Origin: Pseudobacillus wudalianchiensis
Lineage (GTDB): Bacteria; Bacillota; Bacilli; Bacillales; Domibacillaceae
Direction: 5' to 3'
Assembly (NCBI RefSeq): GCF_001685015.1
Contig: NZ_MAYT01000023.1
Location: 399,791-463,790, forward strand
DNA: 64,000 nucleotides
The translations under genes and the position numbers were made by a program. The notes beneath the pieces are model-generated. The model had not been told where the DNA came from, searched no databases, and was given only the letters and a program-made list of their open reading frames with translations. Of this stretch, positions 21,394 through 31,397 are shown one piece after another. Position 1 is the stretch's first letter. Every line of letters starts with the position of its first letter.

Positions 21394-24300
21394 TTACTCT
21401 CCTCCTTTCTTTAGCTCTTCAAGAATGTCTTTTTTCGGTGCGATCAGCCGATAATTATTTTCTTCAAGCGTATCATCGAATTGACAAACTGGACGATACG
21501 AGCAAAAGCCACAGGGTGTACTTTCTTTATATTGATAAGGGGCGATGTTCACCTTTCCGCTGACAATTTCATCCCCCGACTGCTGATAGAGGCGGCGAAC
21601 ATGCTGTCTCATGCCATTAAATGCTTCTCTGTCAGCCGTTTTGGAAAATCTTTTATCCAGCTTTCCGGTCTTCGTAAAAGCAACAGGAATAATAGGTGAA
21701 GCACCTGCGCCCAGATTAGCATCCATAAGCTGCAGGGCTTCATCTTCCCCTAGAACTAAGCCATTCATCTTGAATTTCTTAAATAATTCCCGTTCAATTT
21801 CCTCTAGCGTCAGCAATTTTTTGCTGCTGATAAAAGGATTATGCACGTGAAAATACAATACTCCCGCCGGATGGGCTTCTGTTCCAACAAGGTGCGGCGA
21901 ATACGTCCAAATAATATCTAAATAGGTTAGCATTTGCAGCGCAATCCCGTAATATACCTCTGTTAAATCCAGATCGCGGCCGCTCGACTTATAATCAATG
22001 ACCCGCAGATAAATGCCATCCTCTCCTTCAGCTTGGTCAACCCGGTCAATCCGGCCGGCAAGTGCCATTTTTGCACCATTTTTCAACGTGAATGCTAAAG
22101 GCGGCAGCTTCTCCCCTGGCCCAAATCCAAGTTCAAGGCCTACCGGTGCAAAACCGCTTGCTTTCGCCTGTCCGCTCAATGCATAAGAAGCCCGCCAAAT
22201 AATTTGTTCCAGTTTCCGAGTTAAATAGAGGTGGCGGTTAGAACTTAATAAAATCTGGTTTTGCAGCTGTGGTGCCAGCTGTTTGACCGCTTCGCTTGAT
22301 AGTTTTCGACATTGTTCTTTTGACAATTGGGCCCACTTTAAGCCGCGTCTTTCCACCTCATCAGCAATCCATTTCAGTGCTCCGTGGAACAAGTTGCCGA
22401 TATCCGGTGCCTGCAGACGGAAAACATCTCGATCCTTAAGTTTCAGTCCATGTCTGGCAAAATGAGAAAATGGACAGCTATTAAACATTTCCATCCTTGT
22501 CACGCTCGCCAGTATTTCTTCTCCGTACAACTCTGTACTCGTTACTTCATCTAGTGAAGTCGTGTCATTTTTATAAAATAGACTAGATAATACCCTTTCT
22601 GCTTTTTCCTTTTGCTGCGGATGATTGATGTAAAAGTTGTACACATCCCACCAAAAGTCATACATTGGATAATGGAAACGTTTCAGCTGCAAACGGGAAG
22701 CTAAGTATGACAGCGTCGGATCAGGATGGCACACATATTGCAACTGCTCCTCTTCACTTAATTCAGACGGATCATTCACAAATAGCCGCTCTTTCATCGT
22801 CGGGAACAGCTCTTTTATTCTTTTTATATAAAAAGAAGGAAGCAGTGCTTTGCCTTCGTTATCCGCAATAGGATAAGAGACATAAAGCCGATTCGCTGAA
22901 ACCGTAAACGCTCGGTAAGCAGTAAACTCTTCATCAAGCATCCTTCGCCTGCTGCTAAGTGCCAGCGTCATTCCCTCTGCCAGCAATCTTTCCCGATCCT
23001 CGTCCGCTAAAATTCCGTCTTCCATTTGTTTCGCCGGCAATACGCCCTCATTCACCCCGATCACAAACGCCGCTTCCACCTCACTTAAACGAGAAAGCTC
23101 TAGATTCGCCACAGTTACCTGATCAGCAGCTGGAGGTACAATCGCAAACTCCATCGCTTCTAGTCCCGCATCCATGATGGCGGAGAACTTCTGCAGCGTC
23201 ATCTCCTCATCATCGAGCACTTCTACATATTGATCCAGCAGCTCCATAACGGCGTTCCATGCCTGATTATGTTCTCTTGCTGTTACAAGATCCCCTCTCT
23301 CTTCTGCTTCCAAGCTAAACGCTTCTAGCTTTTCTGGAATATGCAGCTCTTCCAAATAAGAATAGAGGGCTTGAGCAAATTCTCTGCCAAGTTTCGCCTT
23401 CTTCAGTCTGCCGGCCAGTCGAGAAATAGGTTCAGAAATAAGTCGTCTAACCTCATTTAGTTCCGTTTCTATTTCTCTCTCTTCATCTGTCTGAACTTTG
23501 TTTATTTGCTCAAGCCCTCTGAAACGCCGATACTTCCAATTATCTTTTTCGGTCCAGCGATTTCCTTTTATTCCATAGGCTAATACATAGTTTTCCAAGC
23601 GATCCATTTTCTCGCGGAGTAGTTGCCAATTTTCATTGATAGGGAAAAGCAAGTCTGTTTTTACGGCACGAAATACAGACTCATACCGCCAGTTACTCGT
23701 TACGGTTTCTACCGTAGCACGAATCAGTTCAATAAGAGGGTGATTCATCATAGGACGCTTTTGGTCAATGAAAAAGGGAATATCGTAATCTCGCATAACC
23801 GTTTCAATTAATTGCTGATAGTCTTTTCCATTACGGACAAGCACCGCCATTTGCTTGAAGCGAAATCCTTCTTCACGAGCAAGCCGCCGGATTTCTCTCG
23901 CCACTCCTTCAATTTCTGCTCTTCTGCTTGCCGCCTTTATTAAACAAAGATTATCTGACGGTTCAAAAGGGACAGGCGGACGGCGATCAAAGTATGCTTC
24001 TAAATGCTTTAAGCTTTCTTCCTTATAACGTTCTCCCATTGTTAAAAGAATATCTTCTTCTACTTGTATGCCATTTTCCGATGCCAGCTCATATACACGG
24101 GCATACGTGTCGCCAGATAAACGGAATAAATGTGTTTCTTCCGGCGGCATCGAACGAAACGGAGCATCAACAGTTAAGGCGATGGTCACCTTCTTTGCCT
24201 GTTTCATTAACTGCAAAAGCACAGCATGTTCCTGCGGTGTAAAACTGTGGAAGCCATCTACATAAATCTCTGCCTTTCTTATATAGTCGGAGATCGCTGC

Positions 24301-24873
24301 TGCTTCTGCTAAAAGACGCAAATAATCCTCCGAATCGACGTACTTGCCGATCAGCGCTTCTTCAAAATCACTGTATATTGTCTGTAAATCGTGGAGCTTA
24401 TCTTTCAATGCTTTTGAACCCGTACTTTGTACAAGCTCTTCCTGCTTCTTTGCTAACTCTTCTGGCGTCACACAATACCGTTTAAACTCTGTCAACATGC
24501 TTTCGACATGGCTGACAAACCCGTTTTTGTCAGCTGCACCAGCAAATATTTTTAAGTCTTCTTTCTTGTCTTCAATAATTTTACGAATGAGCATATTTAA
24601 GCCGGAGGAAGTAATATGCTGTCTGCTCATTCCTCCCGTTTCCTGAAGCACTCGCCAGGCAAGCCGTGTGAAGCTGTATACTTGGGCGCGTATAATACCA
24701 CCAAGCTCCAAGTCCGATGCTAGCGTGTATTCAGATAAAAACGTCATTTGTTCCGGCACAAGATAAATAATAGGATCGCCTATCGGCTTTTCTATCAAGT
24801 TATTTTTTATCTCATCAATCATTCGTCTCGTTTTGCCAGTCCCTGACCGGCCGATTATAAATTGGACAGACAC
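21394..24873 (-). CDS. addB: ATP-dependent helicase/nuclease subunit B (AddB)
   Basis: A 1159-residue partner of AddA. It has an inactivated-type helicase half that reads Chi, a Walker A GRSGTGKT (8-15), and a C-terminal nuclease with VIDYKSSGRDLDL. The iron-sulfur cluster ligands characteristic of AddB are visible: one cysteine in FNSCPFSHFARHG (about 800) and three in PCGFCSYRPVCQFD near residue 1125 (C-x2-C-x5-C). It is the first gene of the addBA pair; no sbcDC genes follow addA as they do in B. subtilis. Confidence 0.97.
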   Translation of the reverse strand: MSVQFIIGRSGTGKTRRMIDEIKNNLIEKPIGDPIIYLVPEQMTFLSEYTLASDLELGGIIRAQVYSFTRLAWRVLQETGGMSRQHITSSGLNMLIRKIIEDKKEDLKIFAGAADKNGFVSHVESMLTEFKRYCVTPEELAKKQEELVQSTGSKALKDKLHDLQTIYSDFEEALIGKYVDSEDYLRLLAEAAAISDYIRKAEIYVDGFHSFTPQEHAVLLQLMKQAKKVTIALTVDAPFRSMPPEETHLFRLSGDTYARVYELASENGIQVEEDILLTMGERYKEESLKHLEAYFDRRPPVPFEPSDNLCLIKAASRRAEIEGVAREIRRLAREEGFRFKQMAVLVRNGKDYQQLIETVMRDYDIPFFIDQKRPMMNHPLIELIRATVETVTSNWRYESVFRAVKTDLLFPINENWQLLREKMDRLENYVLAYGIKGNRWTEKDNWKYRRFRGLEQINKVQTDEEREIETELNEVRRLISEPISRLAGRLKKAKLGREFAQALYSYLEELHIPEKLEAFSLEAEERGDLVTAREHNQAWNAVMELLDQYVEVLDDEEMTLQKFSAIMDAGLEAMEFAIVPPAADQVTVANLELSRLSEVEAAFVIGVNEGVLPAKQMEDGILADEDRERLLAEGMTLALSSRRRMLDEEFTAYRAFTVSANRLYVSYPIADNEGKALLPSFYIKRIKELFPTMKERLFVNDPSELSEEEQLQYVCHPDPTLSYLASRLQLKRFHYPMYDFWWDVYNFYINHPQQKEKAERVLSSLFYKNDTTSLDEVTSTELYGEEILASVTRMEMFNSCPFSHFARHGLKLKDRDVFRLQAPDIGNLFHGALKWIADEVERRGLKWAQLSKEQCRKLSSEAVKQLAPQLQNQILLSSNRHLYLTRKLEQIIWRASYALSGQAKASGFAPVGLELGFGPGEKLPPLAFTLKNGAKMALAGRIDRVDQAEGEDGIYLRVIDYKSSGRDLDLTEVYYGIALQMLTYLDIIWTYSPHLVGTEAHPAGVLYFHVHNPFISSKKLLTLEEIERELFKKFKMNGLVLGEDEALQLMDANLGAGASPIIPVAFTKTGKLDKRFSKTADREAFNGMRQHVRRLYQQSGDEIVSGKVNIAPYQYKESTPCGFCSYRPVCQFDDTLEENNYRLIAPKKDILEELKKGGE

Positions 24874-24992
24874 ATTCTTTCCCTCCAGTAAATTTCCGGC
24901 ATTCTTCCTGCTGCTGCATGATCTATCCCTTTATCATAATACAGATCATACGTTCTGTCATCTTCCTAAAATTTAAAAGGAAACGATAATTC

Positions 24993-25030
24993 AAAAAAGA
25001 GCGCGGCTTGCTTTAGCCTCTCGCTCTTTC
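24993..25030 (-). terminator. Terminator overlapping the end of yhjE
   Basis: AAAGAGCG...GGCT / AGCC...CGCTCTTT inverted repeat; its left arm covers the last codons of yhjE and a T-run follows on the minus strand. Confidence 0.65.
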
Positions 25031-25630
25031 TTTCTTTTCCTTCTTATTAAGGTGTCTCTCAATTTGTTTTCCAACTGCCCACAAAACGAAAATGATGACA
25101 CCAAGAATCGTCGTACGTATTGGCTCTTTTATTAATGAAAAGAAATCATAGCCAATAAAGCTGATAGTAAAAATCATGACCACTTTTCCCGCCATCACCG
25201 CAAGCAAGTACTGCCTAATGCTAATATTAGACAAACCAGCCACAATATTGACTACAGCTGAAGGAGTAAACGGAAAACATAAAAGCAAAAAGACAGGACC
25301 AAAACCATGGCGGTCCACCCAATTCATTAATTTTTTCACTTGGTGATGCCTATGTAAAAAGGATAATACCTTTCGTTGCCCATAATTCCTCACAAGCAGA
25401 AACACGAGAATGGCGCCAGTAACCGATCCTCCCCATGATAGTAAAAACCCCCACCACAATCCAAAAGCACTGGCATTGGCCATTACAAATACAACAAGAG
25501 GCAAAAAAGGCAAAAAAGCTTCAATTAATGGCAGAAGAAAACCAGGAATAGGCCCAAATGATTCGTATTTTTGAATGACATCCATTATATTTTCAATCGT
25601 AAACCATTCTTTCAGGCTTGTAACATCCAT
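25013..25630 (-). CDS. yhjE: TVP38/TMEM64 family (VTT domain) membrane protein
   Basis: A 205-residue protein with about five transmembrane helices and a central VTT (SNARE-associated) domain: GFLLSWGGSVTGAILVFLLVRNYG followed by FPFTPSAVVNIVAGLS. The reentrant G-x-x-x-G and proline-rich motifs are those of the DedA/TVP38 superfamily, whose bacterial members take part in lipid or ion transport. The specific role is unknown. An AAGGGG site precedes the ATG. The closest B. subtilis relative by layout is YhjE, located near addB. Confidence 0.85.
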   Translation of the reverse strand: MDVTSLKEWFTIENIMDVIQKYESFGPIPGFLLPLIEAFLPFLPLVVFVMANASAFGLWWGFLLSWGGSVTGAILVFLLVRNYGQRKVLSFLHRHHQVKKLMNWVDRHGFGPVFLLLCFPFTPSAVVNIVAGLSNISIRQYLLAVMAGKVVMIFTISFIGYDFFSLIKEPIRTTILGVIIFVLWAVGKQIERHLNKKEKKERARG

Positions 25631-25843
25631 ATTGTTCTACCCCTTATATCCGCTGACGTTCGATTTTTTTTATTTTACCACAACTAGGTGTTTCATCTTA
25701 ATGGAAGAGCTTGAAAGCGGAAAAAGGGAACCCTACTTAATTAATTCTCTTAAAAAATAATTTTTCTAAATATTTTAAAAGTTTTGGTTGATTCCTTTCA
25801 GGGTATCACATATAATAAGAAAAAGGTATCTGAGGTGATGAAA

Positions 25844-26074
25844 ATGGAAAACAATAATTACTTTGCCGAAATGATGAAGTCCCCGATGCCGCGTGAACAA
25901 GTCAAAAATGCAACAGCTGCTTACATTGACAACTTGTTAAATGATATCTTGTTTAAACAAGAAAAACAAAAGCTGATGAAAGCGATCGATCAGTCCTTGG
26001 ATGAAGGAAATCGCCAATTATTTATTGAATTATCAGCCAAGTTAAATGAGTTAGAGAAAAAATTTAAACATTAA
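25844..26074 (+). CDS. yhzC: IDEAL-domain small protein (YhzC-like)
   Basis: A 76-residue cytosolic protein with a C-terminal IDEAL domain, here KAIDQSLDEGNRQLFIELSAKLNEL. The N-terminal half is polar and probably helical. B. subtilis YhzC has this size and domain and lies beside comK. No comK is seen here. The ATG at 25844 is preferred because GAGGTG lies 6 nt before it; the longer frame starting at 25784 has no ribosome site. The function of the family is unknown. Confidence 0.8.
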   Translation: MENNNYFAEMMKSPMPREQVKNATAAYIDNLLNDILFKQEKQKLMKAIDQSLDEGNRQLFIELSAKLNELEKKFKH

Positions 26075-26162
26075 TTAATTCTTCTTTAAAGCTACTCCTC
26101 TTTAATACTAAACTCCCCTTATGTCGATAAGACACTGGATCGGAGGCTGACTCGACGAAAGG

Positions 26163-26203
26163 CAAGTATATGGCACCTCTTTAAAAGAGGCGCCATATAC
26201 TTG
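26163..26203. terminator. Strong hairpin downstream of the M48 peptidase gene
   Basis: CAAGTATATGGC / GCCATATACTTG outer stem with an inner CCTCTT / AAGAGG stem. Only weak T-tracts flank it on either side, so it is a terminator or an mRNA-end stabilising structure. Confidence 0.6.
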
Positions 26204-26207
26204 TGGG

Positions 26208-27536
26208 TTAGTCTCGGCTTTTTTGAGCGCTTGCACCGCTCCTCTCTTCTTTCCTTTTTCCTTCTTTAACTTCTAACGGATACGTTTCCATCATATAAAT
26301 TCTTTCTGCCATTGCGGGATGTCCATATCGGAATATTTTTACGAGCGCTGGAGGTTTTACTTCGGATAACCCTTCTCGTGCCAGCTTTTGAAAGGCACTA
26401 ATGGCTGCTTCCTTGTCTCGTGTCATTTCAATCGCATAGGCGTCAGCCTGTTTCTCTTCAAATCGGGAAATAGCATTAGAAAAAGGACTGGAAGCGAACG
26501 CCATCATGGAAATCACAAGCAGAAACAATGGCAAGGTCCTCAATTGGGACAACTCCTTAATATGCAGCTGCTTTCCATACTTGCGAACCCATCTCTCCAT
26601 CCATTTGGCTGCGAGCCAAAATCCAAAAAAAGCAAAAGCCAGATAGCTGCCAATTCCAATATAGATGTGTTTTTTTACATAATGGGCCATTTCATGCGCC
26701 ATAACAAACAGGACTTCCTCTTCATTCAACTTCTTTAATGTCGTATCCCACAAAACAATCCGAGCATTTCCCCCTATCCCGGTAACATAAGCATTCAAGG
26801 CGTTCGTCTCTTTTGATTTATTTACCTCATACACATGATCGGCTGGGATGTTTGCCTTGTCCGCCAAATTTAAAATTTTTGTTTCCAATTGTTTATTTTT
26901 TAATGGATAAAAGTCATTATAAAGCGGATCAATCAGTACCGGCTGTACATACATCATGAACACAGTGAACGGCACAAACAACGCCCATGCAGCCAGCCAC
27001 CACTTCTTCTTAAACCTTTTAATCAAGGCATAGAGGACAAAAACAAGAACAAACATAAGTACGTAGCTAACCCAGAAATCAATAAGCTCATTTTTCATCC
27101 ACTGGGGAAACGTTTGAGCGGAAATTCTGTAAACTCTTGAAAAGTGATAGCTAATATATTGAAGAGGAAATGCAAGCAGAAATGTCAGCAGAGATAAGTA
27201 AAATAAGTAAATAGCCGTTTGCCCAACTGAAAAGCGCACTGTTTGTTTCGACCATTCCTCAAATTTCTTTGAAACGCCGAAAACTAAGATAAAGAAATAA
27301 ACAAGCCATTCAAATGGAACACCGAGAAAAAATAAAAAATTCTTGATCGTTGAATATTCTTTTCCTAAAGTCTGTTCTGCCGCGGTTAAGAAAACAGCTG
27401 GATCAGCGCTTGTCCCTTTATAAATTTCCGGGATTTCTCCAGGTGCCATATCATATAAATAGTAATAAATGGCCAGCGCAAATAATCCATATCCAACTAA
27501 AGCAAACACGGCCCACTTTTTCACTGTCCTCCTCAC
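26208..27536 (-). CDS. yhfN: M48 family zinc metalloprotease (CAAX-protease type)
   Basis: A 442-residue membrane protease resembling eukaryotic Ste24. It has a transmembrane helix near the N-terminus and several more in the first 200 residues, then the zinc motif HEMAH in VMAHEMAHYVKKH (HExxH, about 288-292). The third ligand glutamate is probably in the downstream EEKQADAYAIEM segment. The C-terminal tail is highly charged. It is placed near lcfB as YhfN is in B. subtilis. Substrate unknown; membrane-protein quality control is a common assumption. It is monocistronic. Confidence 0.9.
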   Translation of the reverse strand: MRRTVKKWAVFALVGYGLFALAIYYYLYDMAPGEIPEIYKGTSADPAVFLTAAEQTLGKEYSTIKNFLFFLGVPFEWLVYFFILVFGVSKKFEEWSKQTVRFSVGQTAIYLFYLSLLTFLLAFPLQYISYHFSRVYRISAQTFPQWMKNELIDFWVSYVLMFVLVFVLYALIKRFKKKWWLAAWALFVPFTVFMMYVQPVLIDPLYNDFYPLKNKQLETKILNLADKANIPADHVYEVNKSKETNALNAYVTGIGGNARIVLWDTTLKKLNEEEVLFVMAHEMAHYVKKHIYIGIGSYLAFAFFGFWLAAKWMERWVRKYGKQLHIKELSQLRTLPLFLLVISMMAFASSPFSNAISRFEEKQADAYAIEMTRDKEAAISAFQKLAREGLSEVKPPALVKIFRYGHPAMAERIYMMETYPLEVKEGKRKEERSGASAQKSRD

Positions 27537-27720
27537 TCCTTTCTTTCTCCCTTATTATATTTAATATATATGTTGTCCACTTAGAACAGAAAAACAGAAT
27601 TATCCCCCAAGCTTTTTACCTAAAAGTCCTAAAGGCGAGCAATAAGAGCACTTTTTTACAAGTCTCTTGCCTAGTTTAATCGTATTCCCTTAGAAACATG
27701 TAAATACTCCTTACATAATA

Positions 27721-27763
27721 AAACTGCCTGGAAGAAGCTGATTCGTATTCTTCCAAGCAGTTT
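27721..27763 (-). terminator. Terminator of lcfB
   Basis: AAACTGC-TGGAAGAA pairs with TTCTTCCA-GCAGTTT (one opposed bulge) directly after the lcfB stop codon. Confidence 0.75.
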
Positions 27764-27774
27764 CACTCTCGCAT

Positions 27775-29328
27775 TTAATTCTTTAATACTTGCTTCTTTA
27801 AAGCTCTTCTTAATATTTTGCCTGTCGTATTTTTAGGGAGTTCTGTTAAAAATTCAATTTCTTTAGGCAGTTTGTAATCAGCTAAACGACTGCGGCAATA
27901 CTCCATTAACTCTCCTTTCGTGAGCTGTTCATTTTTTGAGACAACAAAGGCGAGCACCGCTTCCCCGTAGTTAGGATCAGGCACACCAAGAACGGCTCCT
28001 TCTACGATATCCTGATGGCTATAAAGTACTTCCTCTACTTCACGCGGATAAACGTTGTATCCTCCCACAATAATTAAATCTTTTTTACGGTCGACGATAT
28101 AAAAATAGCCCTCTTCATCCTGTCTAGCAAGGTCTCCTGTATACAGCCAGCCATCCTTAATCGCTGCATCTGTTTCCTCGGGCTGTTTATAATATCCTTT
28201 CATCACATTTGGGCCCCAAACAATCAACTCTCCTACTTCACCAGTTGGCACTTCTTCCCCTAGTTCATTCACTACTTTATTCTCTACATTGCTAATCGAA
28301 CAACCAATGGAACCGGCTTTTCTAGGTCGGTCCAGTGGATTAAAAGCTGTTACAGGGCTCGCTTCGGATAATCCATATCCTTCCGAAACTCTTACATTGA
28401 ATTTTTTCTCAAAATTCTCCAGCAGAGCTACTGGCATCGAGGAACCGCCTGAAATGCATAAGCGGATAGAAGAAAAGTCTTCCAAATGGCCCTCACTTGC
28501 TTGATAGAGAAAGTTATACATCGTTGGAACACCGGCAAAAACTGTTGCCTCATAGTGCTTAGCCTGCGCAAATACTTCTTTAGGGCTGAATTTTGGAAAA
28601 ATAATCATCGTGGCACCGCTAATAAGCGGAGCGTTGAGGCACACGGTAAGACAAAATACATGAAACATCGGCAGGACTGTAATAATTCGATCTTTTCCGC
28701 TAAATTGCAAATAGGAAGCGATATCACGAGCATTGGAATATAAATTTTTGTGGCTGAGCATTGCGCCTTTCGGTTTGCCAGTCGTCCCAGAAGTATAGAG
28801 AATGACGGCTGTTTCATTCTCGTCTACAACCGGCGGATAGAATGGGAGAAGACCAATATTGATCACTTCAGAAAACGTTTTCATTTTTTCGTAAATGGAA
28901 AATTGCTTAGGCTCCCCCCTTTTTACCCGTTCATCATTCGTTTCGCAAACGATGTAATGCTCGACTAACGGCAAAGAAGCATCTAATTTATTCACGAGCG
29001 GGACTAGGATATCAAGTAAAATGACGGCTTTAGCATCGCCATTTTGAACAATGTAGCTGATTTCCTCAGGTGAATAAAGAGGATTGATCGGGATAACCGT
29101 TACCCCTGCCCGCAAAGCTCCATAAAGTGCCACAATAAAATGTGGCGAGTTTCCCGCAATTAAAGCAACATGATCCCCCTGTTCGATGCCCAACGTTTTT
29201 AAACCGGATGCAAATCGCTGAACTGCCATGTTTAACTCTTCATATGTCGCGGTTTGATCAAGAAAGTGATAAGCCGCTTTTCCCCCTTGTTTGGCAGCTG
29301 CCTGTTCTAATGCCGTCGAAAGATTCAT
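27775..29328 (-). CDS. lcfB: Long-chain fatty-acid-CoA ligase
   Basis: A 517-residue AMP-forming acyl-CoA synthetase that activates fatty acids for beta-oxidation. ANL-superfamily motifs are all present: the P-loop [15 protein letters not shown] (about 177-191), [11 protein letters not shown] (about 315-325), the hinge [23 protein letters not shown] and the catalytic lysine near the end in [10 protein letters not shown]. The frame opens with a GTG at 29337, but the ATG at 29328 has AAGGGGGAG at a proper 8 nt and is chosen. The B. subtilis counterpart is LcfB (YhfL). A perfect FadR-type operator lies just upstream, so it should be derepressed by long-chain acyl-CoA. Confidence 0.94.
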   Translation of the reverse strand: MNLSTALEQAAAKQGGKAAYHFLDQTATYEELNMAVQRFASGLKTLGIEQGDHVALIAGNSPHFIVALYGALRAGVTVIPINPLYSPEEISYIVQNGDAKAVILLDILVPLVNKLDASLPLVEHYIVCETNDERVKRGEPKQFSIYEKMKTFSEVINIGLLPFYPPVVDENETAVILYTSGTTGKPKGAMLSHKNLYSNARDIASYLQFSGKDRIITVLPMFHVFCLTVCLNAPLISGATMIIFPKFSPKEVFAQAKHYEATVFAGVPTMYNFLYQASEGHLEDFSSIRLCISGGSSMPVALLENFEKKFNVRVSEGYGLSEASPVTAFNPLDRPRKAGSIGCSISNVENKVVNELGEEVPTGEVGELIVWGPNVMKGYYKQPEETDAAIKDGWLYTGDLARQDEEGYFYIVDRKKDLIIVGGYNVYPREVEEVLYSHQDIVEGAVLGVPDPNYGEAVLAFVVSKNEQLTKGELMEYCRSRLADYKLPKEIEFLTELPKNTTGKILRRALKKQVLKN

Positions 29329-29350
29329 TCCATCCACTCCCCCTTGTGAA

Positions 29351-29374
29351 ATATGAATGAATAGTCATTCATAT
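29351..29374. promoter_or_regulatory. FadR operator upstream of lcfB
   Basis: ATATGAATGA-ATAG-TCATTCATAT, a perfect palindrome with 10-bp arms. It contains the Bacillus FadR core TGAATGA-N4-TCATTCA. It lies 22 nt upstream of the lcfB start. Confidence 0.88.
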
Positions 29375-29427
29375 TTGAATTTTCAATATTTATTATAATT
29401 CAATTTTTTCCAGGCTGCAAGAAAAGA

Positions 29428-29459
29428 AAAAAACCGCCATTATCTATGGCAGTTTTTTA
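29428..29459 (-). terminator. Terminator of lplJ
   Basis: AAAAAAC-GCCAT / ATGGC-GTTTTTT hairpin with a 5-nt loop right after the lplJ stop codon. Confidence 0.85.
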
Positions 29460-29463
29460 CATA

Positions 29464-30453
29464 TCAATATAATAAATCAGCAATTTCTTCTTTCGTTACG
29501 TTTCCAAAGTAGTGAGGTACATCGAGTGCCTCAAGAGCTTGTTTAATAGCATTCTTTTCATATCTAACGCCGGTAAGGCCTTTCTCCATTTCTTCTACAT
29601 CGCCTACTCCAAAAAAGTCACCATATATTTTACAGCTTTGAATGAGGCCATTTTTTACATCAAGCCGAACATCAATAAGGCCAACCGGAAAGCGATGAGA
29701 ACGCTGGATATTAAACGCTGGCGACTTTCCATAATTCCAATCCCAGTTTTTATAGCGCTCCTGTGAAATTTGTTCAATTACACGCCAATCTTTATCCTCA
29801 AGGTGATACTCAGGAATATGAGACTCGCCTTCAAAAATATTTTCCAACAAAAATTGACGAAACTCCTTGATCGTCATCGATTCTTTTAACAAATCAGCGA
29901 TGTTGGTGACTCTGCTGCGAATAGACTTAATTCCTTTAGATTCGATTTTGTCTTTCCGTACCTTTAAGGCTGCGACGACATCATCCATGTTAGTTTGAAA
30001 CATTAACGTACCGTGACTGAACATTCTTCCTTTTGTAGAGAACTGTGCATTGCCCGATATCTTTAATCCATTGGCCAGAATGTCGTTTCTTCCGCTCATT
30101 TCCGCTTCAACGCCTAATTTACGTAAAGCGGCCACGACAGGCTCAGTGAACTTTTTGAAGTTATGAAAGCTGTCGCCATCATCCTTTGTAATAAAGCTGA
30201 AGTTCAAATTCCCTAAATCGTGGTAAACCGCTCCCCCTCCAGACAGGCGGCGGACAACATGAATGTTTTTGTCTTCCACATAGTCAACATTAATTTCTTC
30301 AATCGTATTTTGATTTTTACCAATAATAATGGATGGTTCATTTATATAAAATAGTAAATACGATTCGTTGATATCTAAATATTTGACTGCGTATTCTTCA
30401 ATCGCCAAATTAACCCGTGGATCGGTTATTCCTTTATTGTCGATAAACAGCAT
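29464..30453 (-). CDS. lplJ: Lipoate-protein ligase
   Basis: A 329-residue ATP-dependent lipoate ligase that attaches scavenged lipoate to E2 and GcvH proteins. The adenylation and lipoate-binding motif RRLSGGGAVYHDLGN (about 68-82) and the later KISGNAQFS with the catalytic lysine (about 130) are intact. The C-terminal accessory domain is present, as in LplA/LplJ. It is 13 nt downstream of yhfI, and the pair yhfI-lplJ matches yhfI-yhfJ of B. subtilis. Confidence 0.93.
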   Translation of the reverse strand: MLFIDNKGITDPRVNLAIEEYAVKYLDINESYLLFYINEPSIIIGKNQNTIEEINVDYVEDKNIHVVRRLSGGGAVYHDLGNLNFSFITKDDGDSFHNFKKFTEPVVAALRKLGVEAEMSGRNDILANGLKISGNAQFSTKGRMFSHGTLMFQTNMDDVVAALKVRKDKIESKGIKSIRSRVTNIADLLKESMTIKEFRQFLLENIFEGESHIPEYHLEDKDWRVIEQISQERYKNWDWNYGKSPAFNIQRSHRFPVGLIDVRLDVKNGLIQSCKIYGDFFGVGDVEEMEKGLTGVRYEKNAIKQALEALDVPHYFGNVTKEEIADLLY

Positions 30454-30466
30454 GGCTTTTCCTCCA

Positions 30467-31201
30467 TTATAATCCTATTTCTAAATCTTCTACCGCCAGT
30501 AATACGGTACCATAAAATTCTTCCTCGGCTTCTGCTTTTAAGGTTGCCACGTCCCCAAAATGCGGAAGATGTGTTAATACGAGTGTATTGACTTCTGCGA
30601 GGCGTGCTAGTCTTCCAGCTTCAGTGCTTGTCATATGGCCAGCTGCTTGTCCATCCATCCCTTTATAAAAATTGCTCTCGCACAGAAGCAGACTGCTTCC
30701 TTTTGCAAACGGAATAAAAGCTTCCTGAAAGGCAGAATCAGCTGTATAAACGACAGATTGCCGGTGGTTGGATATTTTCATAGCATAGCAAGGCACAGGG
30801 TGCACAGTTCGCAGAAATTCTACTGTAAATGGTCCAATGACTAGCTTCTCTTCTGGTTGATAAGCCTTTCCTACTGTCAGATCTTTGTATGTAAGAGCAG
30901 CAAAGCCTGCTTCGTCTTCCTTGTGCCCATAAATCGGCAGCGGTGAAATATCTTTTCCTAGGTGTTTGCCGATTAAAAGAGCATGCTGCAGCACACCAAT
31001 GTCTGCTACGTGGTCTGGATGATAATGTGACAGCAAAACAGCATCGAGTTGTTCGGGCTGTATATGGTTTTGCAAATGCGAAAGAACTCCGCTTCCGCAA
31101 TCAACTAACATTTTAAATCCGCCTTCTTCAAACAAATAGCCTGAACTTGCTTCATTCACTTTTGGATAGCCGCCCCAGCAGCCAATAACCGTAACGTTCA
31201 T
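30467..31201 (-). CDS. yhfI: Metallo-beta-lactamase fold hydrolase YhfI
   Basis: A 244-residue MBL-fold protein related to ribonuclease Z and the YhfI group. The zinc site HYHPDH (HxHxDH) lies at about residues 59-64; further metal ligands are likely the histidine in TVHPVPCYAM, the aspartate in YTADSAF and the late histidine in LTHLPH. The ATG at 31201 has AAAGGAG at 7 nt. The substrate is unknown; a phosphodiesterase or RNA-processing role would fit the family. It is probably co-transcribed with lplJ. Confidence 0.88.
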   Translation of the reverse strand: MNVTVIGCWGGYPKVNEASSGYLFEEGGFKMLVDCGSGVLSHLQNHIQPEQLDAVLLSHYHPDHVADIGVLQHALLIGKHLGKDISPLPIYGHKEDEAGFAALTYKDLTVGKAYQPEEKLVIGPFTVEFLRTVHPVPCYAMKISNHRQSVVYTADSAFQEAFIPFAKGSSLLLCESNFYKGMDGQAAGHMTSTEAGRLARLAEVNTLVLTHLPHFGDVATLKAEAEEEFYGTVLLAVEDLEIGL

Positions 31202-31316
31202 GAAAGGGCTCCTTTCCATCAATTAGATTTTATCTTCATACGTATTGTATTCCCCAAATGTCTTTCGTTCAACTTCATGAATTATTTGATTTGTTAAAAA
31301 ATTTAATGAAAAGTGG

Positions 31317-31345
31317 TTGACTAGCACATACTGTTATAATACAAT
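31317..31345 (+). promoter_or_regulatory. Sigma-A promoter of yhfH
   Basis: TTGACT (31317-31322), 17-nt spacer, TACAAT (31340-31345), about 50 nt before the yhfH start. Confidence 0.65.
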
Positions 31346-31397
31346 GAATAAAAATAAGATATCAGTTATATAACAAAAAATGAGGAGGAAACATCAA

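Noticed and set aside
26163-26203. Transposon end or attachment site
   Set aside because: The perfect inverted repeat is a compact hairpin between a gene end and the next start; no transposase or target duplication is near.
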